From Pachypanchax playfairii (Eukaryota; Chordata; Actinopteri; Cyprinodontiformes; Aplocheilidae), in the NCBI GenBank assembly GCA_006937955.1, contig SSNP01000044.1:2467590-2531589 (forward strand): 64,000 bases of DNA. Reading direction: 5' to 3'. Position numbers and translations under genes: made by a program. Of the stretch, positions 1 to 12,600 are shown piece by piece; position 1 is the first letter of the stretch, and the number at the start of each line of letters is the position of its first letter. Below the pieces are notes generated by a model. The model was not told where the DNA came from, searched no databases, and worked only from the letters and a program-made list of their open reading frames with translations.

Positions 1-137
1 ATTTTGCGGCACATTGCAACCTTCTCTTATCGCGTTGTGAGGGGTAGTGAGATTGTGCTAAATTATGTCCAACCAAGCCCCCTCGGATCCGTGGATTAAG
101 AGATTAAAGTGGACCACTGGGCTATGCCTCCCCCTTC

Positions 138-175
<38 letters not shown>

Positions 176-1439
176 ATATTACTCGCATGATAATTGCCCA
201 AACTGATTTGCACTTCAACAAAAAAGCTTGCATAGGGGCCTCTTTGTAGCTGGAGCGGAGCAGACGATGCAGCCCCTGGAAAATAAAGCCAACGCAGTCA
301 GTCTATGTCAGGCCAAGAAACAAATACAGGGCTAAGAGCAAACTGCGGCGGTATGTTGCTGCCTGTGTTTGCAAAATCATCCCAAACCTGCAAGTTTTCA
401 ACACAATCTACCCCCCAAAATTCACTGCGATTACAAAATCATTGCACACAATCGAGTTCACTACTGTCAAAAGCTTGAACTATATGTGCGCAACATGTTG
501 ATAAAACTTTATTCACAAATTATTGACAATTACATACTTCTTCGAAGTATACTTTGTGTTAAAATTGTAGCAAACTTAACACGAACACGCAGTATTTACA
601 TTCTGTAAAATAGGATTTAACAGAAACAGGAACTTTTAGCTTTTCTGTACATGGAATACGTTCAGTGCCTGAAGTTTATTTCTTTATTTTTGTCCGTTTT
701 TGCATTTGCAGACTGGACCGACTCGTGACAGCGACACACTGGTAGACTCCAGGTTGCAGGAATGTCCTACCTTTCCTTTCAGTATACTCTTTATGGTCTG
801 ATTCATCTTTTCGTTAATTAAAAAAAATCCTGCCTCCAATCAAAATTAATTTTTCTTTTCTTTTCTTAAAAAAACACTATAACGCAGCACCGCTATACTT
901 CATTTTTTTCACAATCACTTTTACACGAGAATCAAAGACTGCACACGTTGTAAAAAAAGGGAGGAAATCATCTCTTAGTCTGAAAATAGCTTAAAACAAA
1001 GAATGTGTTTCTTCTTGTTTTCCTTGGTTTGAAAAAAAAGTGTCCAAAAAATGAAACCACTAGCTGGAAAAAATACTACACCATGCATTTCAAGTTTTAC
1101 AAAAAGCCGTTTGGTGTTTGATATCTTTGATTGGAAACGCGTAAAAAAGAGGGTGAAAGCTTCTCACGTCCGTACGTCCAATACCAGCTGGAGAAAAATA
1201 GAATCAGGAATTGGGATGAGGGTTTCTAGTGGTGGTTATTGTAAAGGTTCAGGTAGGTGGACCGAGACACTGTCAGTCTGTCGTGTTTTTCCCGGGTCAG
1301 TCGGACTGACAGACCCTCACGGTGCCGCAATGACAGCCGAGTTTTTCTCATCTTCATCTGACATTAGCTTTGGAACCTGTCACTGTCTCATCCTTTCTGA
1401 GTTTCTTCCTTCATTCAGACGTTTCTGTACCGAGTCTTG
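1..1439 (-). other. emx2 3' UTR and downstream flank
   Basis: No protein-coding gene is evident. Candidate minus-strand polyadenylation signals (TTTATT on the plus strand) lie at 508-513, 675-680 and 683-688, so a 3' UTR of roughly 750-950 bases is plausible. The rest is AT-rich apart from the poly-C run. Open frames here, such as 1051-1443 plus, resemble nothing I know. Confidence 0.5.
139..173. repeat. 35-base poly-C homopolymer run
   Basis: An uninterrupted run of C, preceded by CCCCTTCA and other C-rich sequence. The minus strand would read poly-G and could form G-quadruplex structures. The length is likely to be polymorphic or imprecise in the assembly. Confidence 0.95.
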
Positions 1440-4283
1440 TTAATCGTCCGAAGTGACGTCGATTTCCTCCGGGCTGCCCTGTTTGGTCGCCAATCTCCAC
1501 CGGTTTATGTGATGCGACCCCTTCTTCTTCTGCTGAGACTCGGAACCCTCTTCCTCCAACTTCTGCCTCTTGAACTTCGTCCTTCGGTTCTGAAACCAAA
1601 CTTTTACCTGAGCCGGTGAGAAGGAAAGAAATAAAGAAAGAAAAGAAGGAAGATGTTTTGTATCAGGGGATGAACTGTTAAGTGACCGGAGCAAGACACT
1701 AAAATCTACCAGAAAAAGATATAGATTCATAACAGTTTCCAAAAGTCACACTATCCACTCATTAAAATTAGGATAGTTCGTTTCTTTAAATTATTTTAAT
1801 TAAATTAACGTTAATGTGGACTTCCAAACCACTTTAAATATAGCTACTGGACTGCGCCTCACACAAAAATCAATAGGTAAACCAAAATAATTCCAAACCT
1901 GAATTCCACAAGAGTTTTATCCAACGAAAAGAGTGTCATTTTTTTTACAAAGTGGAAAGCAATGAAAAGAACAAAATGGGTTAGAATGATGTTCACGAGC
2001 TGTTAAATGGATTTGTCAATAATCAGCAGGCTGCCGCGTGGGGAATTACCAACACCTAAATCGATAAATATCTGTTCTCGCTTTGTCACTCTGCGGCCCT
2101 TTGAGCTCTCAAATAGCAACTGAGATGCATTTAATAAGCCTTCAGTGGGCTAATTGAAGTTAGGGGACGGTTCATTTCTCCCTCAGCTCCTCCAAAAAGC
2201 CCGTCGTCCAAAGAAGACAGCGGACAAAAGACAGCGGCTGGTGCAGCTCAAAGAGCGCCTTAAATCCGACCCAGCTCTTAGTATCGTCTATCACATAAAC
2301 TGGTTAATTTGATGTCCATTTTAAACCCCCCACCCCACCCCCTACAAAAACAAGCCCCTCTGTTCGATGAACAATCAGCAGAAACAAACTGGTGTGTTTA
2401 AAATGACACCAGACGTGTTTAGCTTAGTGTGAACATATCAAGGAGTTTTAAAATCCAACATGCGAGATGCTGCCATGTGAAAAGGTAAAAATTAAAACCA
2501 AAAATGAAAACCACTTAAGCGACACCAGGAATCATGTGAAACATAATAGGTTATAACAATAACTTGTGGATATGGGATAATTTTAAACATACACACACGC
2601 GCACACAATGTTTAACTAAATACGCCGAAATGTGCAGCATTAAACGAAAAAACAGAAGAACACACTTATTGTGCTGTTTATGTGGAATACAGAGATGGGT
2701 TTGATCTTTGACTAAAATCCAGCTGTTCTCACCTGAGTTTCTGTGAGGCTAAGGCTGTGTGCGAGTTGTTTTCTTTCTGCTCCCACCACATAGTGGTTTT
2801 TCTCGAACGCGTGTTCGAGCCGCAGGAGTTGCGATGGTGAAAAAGCTGTCCGAATTCTTTTGGGCTTTCTGGCCAGAGCGTTGTGCAAAAGGAAGCTCTC
2901 CGGACTCGTTTCGTTGCCTGCAAACGAGCAGAAAACAAGGACTTTTAATCCTTCCAGGGGATTTGAACCACAAACACCAAGCCTGGTCACATTTAGGAAA
3001 CAATCGTTTTGAGAACATAACGTGTGGGATAACGTAAAAGAAGCTCGTCAGATGTAAAAATTTTAATCTAAAATATGTAATTTATTCTTTAAGCGACTTT
3101 TCATTTGGAGTTTGTTAATTTAAGATTTAATGGCTTTTTCTGCAGAAGACAGAAATAAAATAGGTGGACTTAGTCCTGGACGTAATTTCATTATCATAAA
3201 AATATCTTGTTAAAAATAAAACAAAAATCTAATCAGCTGCCGCAAATAAAAAGAAAACTCAAATATGATAATAATGTTTTCATTTGTCTGAGAGAAAAAA
3301 CACCGAAGTACTCTATAAATAGCTAATCTATTAAATTAGCCCCTAAACTGAAAACAGGCCAAAACAACACCCGTAAATAAAGCCAAATTTACAACAAACG
3401 CACGCGTCACGTATCCACTGCAATTGCATCAATAAAACTAAACTAACATTCTAAATGTATTTTTCCGCTCAACGATAAAATGTTCAATTAAGAATAAAAT
3501 ATATTTTTCGTTTCTGTGGCATCCGTCGAGTTTTACGTTCCATATAGGCTATTCTTCTAATATTTTAGAATTGTTATTGGTCTGCGTTTTATTTGTTTAC
3601 TTCCATGGAGACATAAACTGCTGTTGGTTTATAACCGTAGAAATATTATTTATTTAGCCTGGTTTATTTCTGCTTGTTGAAAAGAATATACATTTACTAC
3701 AGTATATTTTCACAGTCAAAGAACGACTTTAAAAATGCAGGCCTATCATTTAGAGAAAATTGACTTTGTGACATGTTTGTGTTATTTAACTGAATTTATT
3801 TATACATCAAGTGAGAAACCCAAATAAATAATGAAATAATTAAATACAAATACTACGACCGCTTTTTGAGCAAATGAAACATCAGAACTTACCCTGAAAT
3901 CTATGACCCAAGTATCTATATCTGTGTAATAACCAGGGATAGAAAGTGGACGGGTCCCTTTGCTGGCTCGCAAAAAGCGGGTGCGGGCTGTGTGATGATG
4001 AAAGTGGGTGAGTTGCCAGAGCGTGCGGAGGGGCCACCGGATGCACCGGCACCGCGGAGTTCGGCGGATGAGAAACCGCTTCAGCAAACACCAAGTCCGG
4101 GTTCGAGTAGACGCCCCTTCCGCCAGAGTGAAAGCCGTTCAGAAACGGATTTATCTGGCCGGAGTTTGCATAGCTGAGAGCCGCTGGCCTGATGGGCTCC
4201 TCGGTGCGGGATGCAGGTACAGGATTATCCTTCGCTACTAAAGATTCTATAGTAAAACACCTCTTGGGTGTCGGTTGAAACAT
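1440..4283 (-). CDS. emx2: Emx2 homeobox transcription factor, complete coding region in 3 exons
   Basis: Coding exons on the minus strand are 4283-3893, 2917-2733 and 1607-1440. All junctions are GT-AG and the frame stays open, giving 247 aa (human EMX2 is about 252). The protein starts MFQPTPKRCFTIESLVAKDN, an Emx N-terminus with an EH1-like FTIESLVAKD repressor motif. The hexapeptide-like FYPWLLHRYRYLGHRFQ sits at about residues 113-129. The homeodomain, about residues 150-209, is split by the last intron after Gln of LSLTETQ; helix 3 reads VKVWFQNRRTKFKRQK. The tail ends SPEEIDVTSDD. Emx2 is a nuclear DNA-binding factor for forebrain, urogenital and hair-cell patterning (known for the family). 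The alanine run that mammals carry after GFHS is absent; the fish reads GFHSGGRGVYSN. Introns 1608-2732 and 2918-3892 are AT-rich and I see no repeats in them. Emx1 and Emx3 are the alternatives, but N-terminus and tail fit Emx2. Confidence 0.97.
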
Positions 4284-6695
4284 GGTCTGATAGTCCAGAT
4301 TTCCCAGTTTAGGTTGAAATCGTGTATGCTGTTTTATTTTTTTAAAAAAACATGCTGCTCCACACCCCAGGAAAGAGAAAAAGTTTCTGCGCCGTAAATA
4401 AGTTGGAGAAAGGGCGGCAGTACCGAGACAGGCGAAGTCAAAATATGCTCCTCTACTCCCAAACTAATCCATGGATGTGATCGTTTTCCACGCCGAGTTC
4501 GTGCAGGGAGATTTGTTAGTTCATGAGCCTAATTAGCGCTGCAGTCCCATAAACAGCTTCCTCTAAAGGCTGTAATGGCATGGTGATTGGTCGCTGCTGC
4601 TGCTGCTCGCCTTAAGGTGAAGAGGGGGAAGACGCTTAAAAAGTGCGTCAATGGAAAGCAGTGGCGCGGAGAGGCGGACTCGGAACGCGCAACACGGAAC
4701 GGATTCGTCCAGAGAGGAGTGCCCCGCACGCGCGCATACTCACACGCGCACATATTCAGGGCATGTAAGTCTACCGAACCCGAAAAGCTCAAAGCATCAT
4801 GCTTGTTTTGCGTTTACGGCCTATAAAACAACATGTTTGAACTGAGAGTGAACAAACTGGTGAATGATTTATTTTTAATCATCACAAACAAATCTTAACA
4901 AAGCCCTGTTAAATTATCTTTCATAAGTAATATGTACGAATGATGTTCCGACAGCAGCTTAACTCCATTTATTCTCGTTTTGTTCCGTTTTAATGAGACT
5001 AGAAATTAGTGAAAAATCTCCTCCACTCCATTCTTTTTAGTTTTTTTTTTAAATTATTTTCTAGAACACACTGTCTAATGATAATTATTAATCCACGTGT
5101 CCTGAGTCAGTGCGTGTCAGAATAAGGAGACAACACTCTGAGGTGCGTACAGGCTGTCACCTCCGACTGTGGGTCAGCTGCAGGATGAAGATGTGCACAA
5201 GGGCCTTCAGAAATAACACACACACAAACATTACCACATAGTGATTAAAAGGCTGCTGAGAAATCATCATACCGCAAACTGGTAAAAAAAAAAAAAGCGT
5301 TAGTTTTTTAATTTCTTTTAAGCTATATGCTTTCAAAGTAATTTTTTAGAGTTGATTATTTGTTTATAAGGTGAATATGACTGCAAATGTTCGAATTTAA
5401 TTATAATAGACGAATAATTGTAATAATGGTTTTCGATGGAATAAAAAAATAGTTAACATTAAGAGTTAAGGGTTCTCGATACTGTCAATGCAGCAGCTAA
5501 AAAACTGATCTATTTAAAAATCTAGATTAGCTTGTAATATTCTTAACCGCACATTCACAAATATTTGTAGTTTGTTTTCCCGTTTATTCAACAGTGATTT
5601 CATAATAAATATATTTGTATATTAGCATATATTACTGAAAGAAATATGGCAAATCAAATTCAAAAGTATTTTTTAATCAAAATGTTTTAAATATTCGGCT
5701 CTTGTTGGTTTTGGGATCACATCGACATCTTTTTTGCAATTTTACATTGCCAGTTGACTGCTACGCACAAAGAAGCTTGAAGTAACACATTTGGCCTCCT
5801 CACGGTGTAGTGTGCTTGTGTCAATTTATGGTGCTTTACTGAACTCTGCTGGTTAAAAAAAATCCTACAAACTGTGACAAATCGAAAGTTTGCATTTCAT
5901 TTGTTTACTGATCTCAGACAACCATTCTGAAGGGTTGAGTTTTGCACTTCTAAATCTGAAATGTGAAAACCAGCATTTCATTCATTGCCAACTATAAAGT
6001 TACACATCTGTAGAGTTGAATTAAAATCAAAAGTTACTCATAAATGTTATTACAATAAAGTTCTCTATATTCTCTTTGAGATCTAATGTTAAAAAGTTAA
6101 AATTTAGGCTTTTCAAGTGCTGGGTTTAAAAAAAGCAAATTAAACTGGTGGCCAAATATCTTTATTAATAAAGGGTGTTTATCTGCACAGATGCAAGCTG
6201 ATATCAAACTACTGATTTCACAGGACAGAAGAACACACTCTTAAAGTATTGTAAGCATGCACATCAAAATAATAATTCCCATCAGTCAAAAACAGGTTGA
6301 GAGGCATCTTCTATTAGATAAAGAGCAAAAATCTGTAAAACAGATGACAGCTTTCTCACCACTGCTACTTCAAGAGGTGAAAATCCATCCGAATGTAACA
6401 ACTTTGCAACACATACTTTTTAAGAGGCAGATAGTCCCCAATGTTTGTTTTAAGATCCGAGTGCACCACACAGCCACTGGTTAATTTCTGAGAGGATTCA
6501 CCTGTTTGAAGAACTACAGGAAGCCAAAATAAAGGAAATTCATTCTCAAGAAAACTACAATCTATAAATATTTCAAAGGAATACCATGTCAGAATCTGAA
6601 GCTAGCGGTAATAAGTTCAATGCTTTGACCAGGATGAGTAATCAAATAATTATGGTAAATTTTGTGAATCAGTTTGTGACTGAAGCAGCAGTTAT
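4284..6695. other. emx2-eif3a intergenic region with emx2 promoter side and eif3a 3' UTR
   Basis: Positions 4284-4780 just upstream of the emx2 ATG are relatively CpG-rich for this window, as expected for a developmental promoter, and should include the emx2 5' UTR. From about 4800 to 6100 the sequence is AT-rich and I see no gene or clear repeat. On the eif3a side, a minus-strand polyadenylation signal candidate (TTTATT, 6161-6166) lies about 530 bases past the eif3a stop codon. Confidence 0.55.
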
Positions 6696-9600
6696 TCAGC
6701 GACGAACTGTGGTCCAGCCATCATCATCTGTTTCATTCTTGGTGCGACGAGGATTTTCCTTTTCAGTACGCCAACCCTTTTCTCCATCAGCCTCACGGTC
6801 ATGTTCTTTGTCTTTGGCTCGTTCCTCTCGTCTATCATCACCTCCGCGGCGCCAAGAGCCACCTGAGGAGATAAGAAGATGGTTTTAAAAACACATACAA
6901 ACACGTATTTGTGTATGTACACACTGCGCATTTAGTTTATATGAAATAGGTATGTAAAAGTCTCTAGTAAACACTACTAAATAAGCAAACAGTGACCTCT
7001 GCTGGCTGGATACAACCTTTCCACCCACTTCATTTAAAGTTGTCTATTAACTGGTGTGGTGAAATACTGGGGTTTTACTCATCGGGACACAATAAAAATG
7101 ATCAAGTTTTTACAAGGATTTGAAATTTCTCAAATCCAACCTCAAGTTTTGAAAACCCCAACAGATGATTCAATAACTTGTAAAACCACCCTGAGCAGCA
7201 AAAAAAACTGGAGGCAGATGAATTTTGTATGACTCCAGACATTAGATAACATATCCAAACCAGTCACACATGACTTTTTATGTACCGTCATAAAGCTTAA
7301 AATTACACATGCTAACTGAGGTCTCTTAGCTCTGACATGTAGCTCTTGGGTTTTTAGAATTTTCTTCAAACATTGCATGGTCTGAACTTGGGGTAAAACT
7401 TCAGGAACGTCCACTCAAGGGAAGATTATCAACTGTTCTAGAATTTTTTCACCTTTGAATATTCGCTTTTTATAGAATATCAGATCCCACATTGTTTGGA
7501 AATGTCCTTATAACTCCTTCTAAATTGATTGGCAGCAAAAATCTAGTTATTTATCGTAACATCAAATCAACCCTGGTGGTAACACACCTACATGAAACAA
7601 CAAACCTCTAAAGTTTCTATATTTATAGAGCAGCTCAAACTTGCTGATGGTCAGTTAAATGCATCTGCTCACCAGAACCTGGCTGATACTTTTCACTTTA
7701 TATCCTATGGAAACAGCAAGGGTCTGCTTATGGTGCATTCACACCGGCCACATTGTCAACGTGAAGCAACGTTCATAACGCTCCAAGTTTGATGCTTGAA
7801 AGTTGAAGCTTGTAACGCCTGCCAGTTAGAACGTGTAGGCATTGAAGCTTTTAACGCTTGACCATTAAAAAGAGCGCGTAGGCGGGGCTTCCTTTGTTAT
7901 CGGATTTTCTGAGCTATGGCGGATCATATCGTGGCTGGGCTTTATTTACTCTGTTTGTGGATACAGCCCATTCTTCAGTTGCGTTCTGAGTTTGAGGAGT
8001 TAAACCATTTGCTCCAGGAGCCACATATGGATGAGGTTCGCTTCCAGCGCTACTTCCGTCTGTCCCGCGCCCTTTTTGAAGACATCCCGCTTCATTCAGG
8101 TACGTCAACACGATGAGACGCTCTGATTGGTTGACATGCCACTTCAAGAGCATCAAAAGTTCAGCTAGCTGAACTTCTGCGTTGCTCGCGTTTCAAGCTT
8201 CAACGCCTGAAACGCTTGAAAAGTTGACGCTCATAACGCTCACAAAGCGACGCAGAGACTCTGACGCTGGTCGGACGGACTCCACCATAGACTTCACATG
8301 TAAACTTGCTGCTTCTGACACTGACGGTTGGGCCGGTGTGAACGCACCATTACTTTATCAATGATTGGCTTTTCCGTTATTTTTAATATTTAATGACATG
8401 AAATCTGTGGTTTGTTTTTGTCCACTTGAGGTCAGATTTGTGTAACAGAACCCAATAAAGAACAGGTCATTGTAATTATGTCCTTTTAAATAAATTTAAA
8501 TTCAAACACACGATTAACACCCCCAGTTAAAAACAGTCAAATGCAGATTCAAGTCTAAACTTCATTCAGTCTAATTCAGTTAAATTACAAAAATTAGCAC
8601 CCCAAACAACAAGCATGTCTGTTTGACTTGCCTTCCTCGTGATCTCTCGGTGGGCCCCGCTGATCACGATCATCTCGGCGGTCTCTGTCACGGCGCTCAA
8701 CACGACGATCATCCCGGTCACGACGATCATCACGGTCAGTGTCTTCTCTACGAGAATCTCTCCAGCTTCCATCTTCTGTACCTCCTCTCCTCCAAACACC
8801 CTCCTCTCTGTGAATATATATTTACAAATACATTTATTTGTATCGCAATAAAGGTTATTTGTAGTTTATCTAATTTGTAATTGGGGCGGCAGTAGCTCAG
8901 GTGGTAGAGCGGGTCATTTGGTAACCGGAGGATTACCGGTTCGAGTGCTTACTCCGCCCAGAAAAAGATTGCTTGGCCATTGTGTCCTTAGGCAAGACAC
9001 TATGCCCATCCTGCCTGTTTGGTGGTGGTCAGAGGGTCCAGTGGCACCTGTGCTGGCAGCCTGGCCTCTGTGTGTGTCCCAGGACAGCTATGGCTATAAT
9101 ATGTGTGTAGTTTATCACCACCAAATGCACAAGTGTGTGTGAAAATGACAAACTGTAGTGTAAAGCACTTTGGGAGTCATTTCACTTATATACAAGTACA
9201 AGCCATTCTCTATTTAATTTTACTTGTATTTCTAAAAGTAAATCAGAACACTCTTCACAAACATTAGAGGCACCTGGGGGGTCGGCGGTCTCTGAAACGA
9301 TCACTGGGCCTTTCTTCCCCCTCAACTTCCTCTCCGTCATCATGAGCTCCACCACGAGGAGGTCCCCAACTCTCTTCTCGAGCCTTCTCTCGTTCACGCC
9401 AGCCACCTACAACCAAGGTATTTGTTCATGCTAGTGAATCAGAAGATCTGCTAACTGCCTGATATGCCATTCTAAAATTCTTTTACATGTTTGTCATTAG
9501 AAACTACAAATGCAAACAAACCTGGTCTACCGAGTGGCTTCCAGGGTTTGGAGTCATCCCCACCACGACGTGATTCATCATCCATGTCTCTCCTACCACC

Positions 9601-12600
9601 TCTCTCATCATCACCTCCTCTTCTAGGACCCCAGTCATCGTCAGCCCCTCGCCTGGGACCTCTAGGTTCATCAAGACCTCTACGAAGACCTCTGTCATCA
9701 TCAAAGACACGTCTTGCGCCACGGTCCTCATCAAAGCCTCGTCTCGAGGCACGGTCATCATCAAAGCCCCTTCTCGAGCCACGGTCATCATCCCCACCCT
9801 TCCTTGGCCCACGATCATCATCAAACCCTTTGCGCAGCCCACGATCGTCCTCCATTCCTCTGCGAAGAGGACGGTCATCTTCGGCGCTACGACGAGAGCC
9901 ACGATCATCATCAAAGCCTCTGCGAGGTCCTCTTTCATCGCCACCCCTGCGAGGAACTTCTCCTCTCCTAAATGGACCCTCTCTCTCTTCCCTGTCATCA
10001 TCACGTCCTTCCTGTCTCCATTCCCTAGAGAGGACAAAGCTATTGTTCAAGTATCTACTCAATGTGCATGTTCAGTGAAATTAAAATGTACACACCTGTC
10101 AGGCACAGGACGGCGCCATTCTGATTCCCCACCATCAGTGCGCCTTCTCCACCCACCCTCATCTTTCTCACCCCAGTCCTGTAAAAGAAAGAATTAGTGT
10201 TCCATTAGACTGGGGTTAACTGGAGGATGATCACAACACAATATTACACAAAATTATGAACACACAAAATATCCACTCATATCACCGCTCATCCCAGTCC
10301 TAAAATTTATGTGACAGCATATTTGAACTCTTTTATATTTAATCCAGCTACAAGGCATAGAAGTTCATTATTTTTCTAACCTTGGCTCTATCCTCTTGTT
10401 GGCCTCTTCTCTCCTTCTCACGGAGGCGTTCTCGCTCTTCGATCTCTTGCTGTCGAATACGCTGCTTGTGTTCTTGCTCTTCAAGCTTTCGTAGACGCTC
10501 CTGATACTCTCTCTCCTCCTCTTCTCGCCGCTCCTGTTCCAGGCGTTCTCGCTCTTCACGTTCTATATTTTATGTATCCCAAGGCACAACCCCCCCCCCA
10601 AACATTTTTTTAAATAAATCAATTCAGTCCAAAACAGATCCAAGTTCAATACAATTCAATTATAATATGATTCTGCACATTAAAATGCCAATGTGTGAAA
10701 CGGTCTAAGAAAATTATCAGACTGTTCTGTATCCGAAGCAATCTTCAGCATACATGATGCAGTAGATTACCATTGAGAAAAACAAGTACCTTTTAAGAAT
10801 GGACAAAAATCTCCTTCAGAGCCACTTCTCCATTTTTAAAGTTTCTACACAGCCTCCTTTGTAAATGGAATATTTTCCAAAACAGAAGTAGCAATGGTCT
10901 GGAAATGTACTTCTCAAACTGTTTTATGTATTTTCTGAAGTATTTATCTGAAGCTCATTTCCTTCCGTTTAAATTGGACATTTGTGCAAGAAATTAAAGC
11001 AAACAACCACCTTTCTTGAGCTGCTCCTCGTGGATACGCTGTGCCTCTTCCTCTTTCTGGCGGTAGTAAGCATTGCGCCTGTCCTCCTTACGCTGCCTCT
11101 TTCTGTCTTCCAGGCGTTTCTTTCTTTCTTCCACTAAACGCTCTTCAAATGCTTTCAGTTTTTCCTGTGAAGGCAAAAAAGTGACTCTAAACAACTACTT
11201 TAATTATATCAGTACTTAGCCTTGCAAAATGGACCGACTAAATGATTGTACCTCATATATAAAGCTGCGGGCAGCAGTAATTTTTGACAAGAAGCTTTCT
11301 TTGTCTTCCACCATCCTGGACATGCGCTTCTTATGCTCCAGAGCCTTCTCCCGTTCAATTTTCAAGTTATCGATCTACAGCAAGCAGTACATTTATTAAT
11401 TCCAGGAAGTAAATAGTATAACTGTGTTATAAAGCAAGCTTTTCCAGTTTTTCCTCACATACCCTCTCTTCCTCTTGGAGCTCCCATAGTTCCATGTCTT
11501 TGATACGCTGTTCCTCATAGGCTTTCTTTATAAGAGGAATCTCCTCCAGGCGTTTTGCTCTCTCAAAGTAGTCGATCTACAGAGAAGTAAAAATCAGTAC
11601 CACAGCCACATAAACAATATTGTGCAAATTCCTTGATTATTCATCATTTCTTTGCTTTTTTCCAATGAGCCAGACCATCTTGTCGGAAAAAAAAAATGAC
11701 AAAAATGTCGGAAAAATGTCGGTGTTGGTTCTACTGGATCTCAGTGCTGCGTTTGATACAGTCGACCACATTATATTACTACAACGACTGGAGAACTGGG
11801 TGGGTCTTTCTGGTCCTGTACTAAACTGGTTTAAAACATACTTGGAGAACAGGAAGTATTTTGTGTCAGTAGGTAATTTTACATCTGAGCAGACCAGAAT
11901 TACTTGTGGAGTTCCCCAGGGTTCCATCCTGGGGCCTCTTCTGTTTAACATCTACATGCTCCCACTGGCCCAGGTCATAAAGAGCAATAATGTTAGTTAC
12001 CATAGCTACGCTGATGACACACAGCTATATATCACAATGTCACCAGGAGACCGAGGTCCTGTACTGGCTCTCAGTAAATGCGTTGAGGAGATTAATGACT
12101 GGATGTGCCTCAACTTCCTTCAGCTGAACAAAAATAAAACTGAGGTGATTGTTTTTGGAGCCAAAGAGAAACGACTGCAGGTCACCACAGAGCTTCAGTC
12201 AATACACCTAAAAACCACCAACCAGGCCAGAAATCTGGGTGTAGTGATGGACTCAGACCTAAACTTTGAAAAACACATTAAGGCAATCTCTAAATCAGCC
12301 TATTATTACCTGAAGAACATCTCTAGGATAAAAGATTTAATGTCCCAACAAAACCTGGAAAAACTAGTCCATGCATTCATCTTCAGTCGGCTTGATTATT
12401 GTAACAGCATCTTTACTGGTCTTCCTAAAAAATCAGTTAAACAGTTGCAGCTCATTCAGAACTCTGCTGCTAGAGTTCTCACTAAAACCAGAAAAGTGGA
12501 CCACATCAGTCCAGTTCTGAGGTCTTTACACTGGCTGCCTGTCTGTCAGAGGATAGACTTTAAAGTTCTATTGCTGGTCTATAAAGCTCTGAATGGTTTA

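Noticed and set aside
1051..1443. 130-codon plus frame overlapping the emx2 stop
   Set aside because: No known motif and antisense to the emx2 3' UTR. An antisense EMX2OS-like transcript is known in mammals but cannot be recognised from this sequence.
8884..8958. tRNA-like sequence with A and B boxes
   Set aside because: It continues into a SINE body and tail, and the cloverleaf stems are imperfect, so it is a SINE head and not a tRNA gene.
9491..10078. 195-codon plus-strand open frame rich in Ser, Pro and Arg
   Set aside because: It is the antisense shadow of the eif3a decapeptide exon; the repeat composition keeps the opposite strand open.
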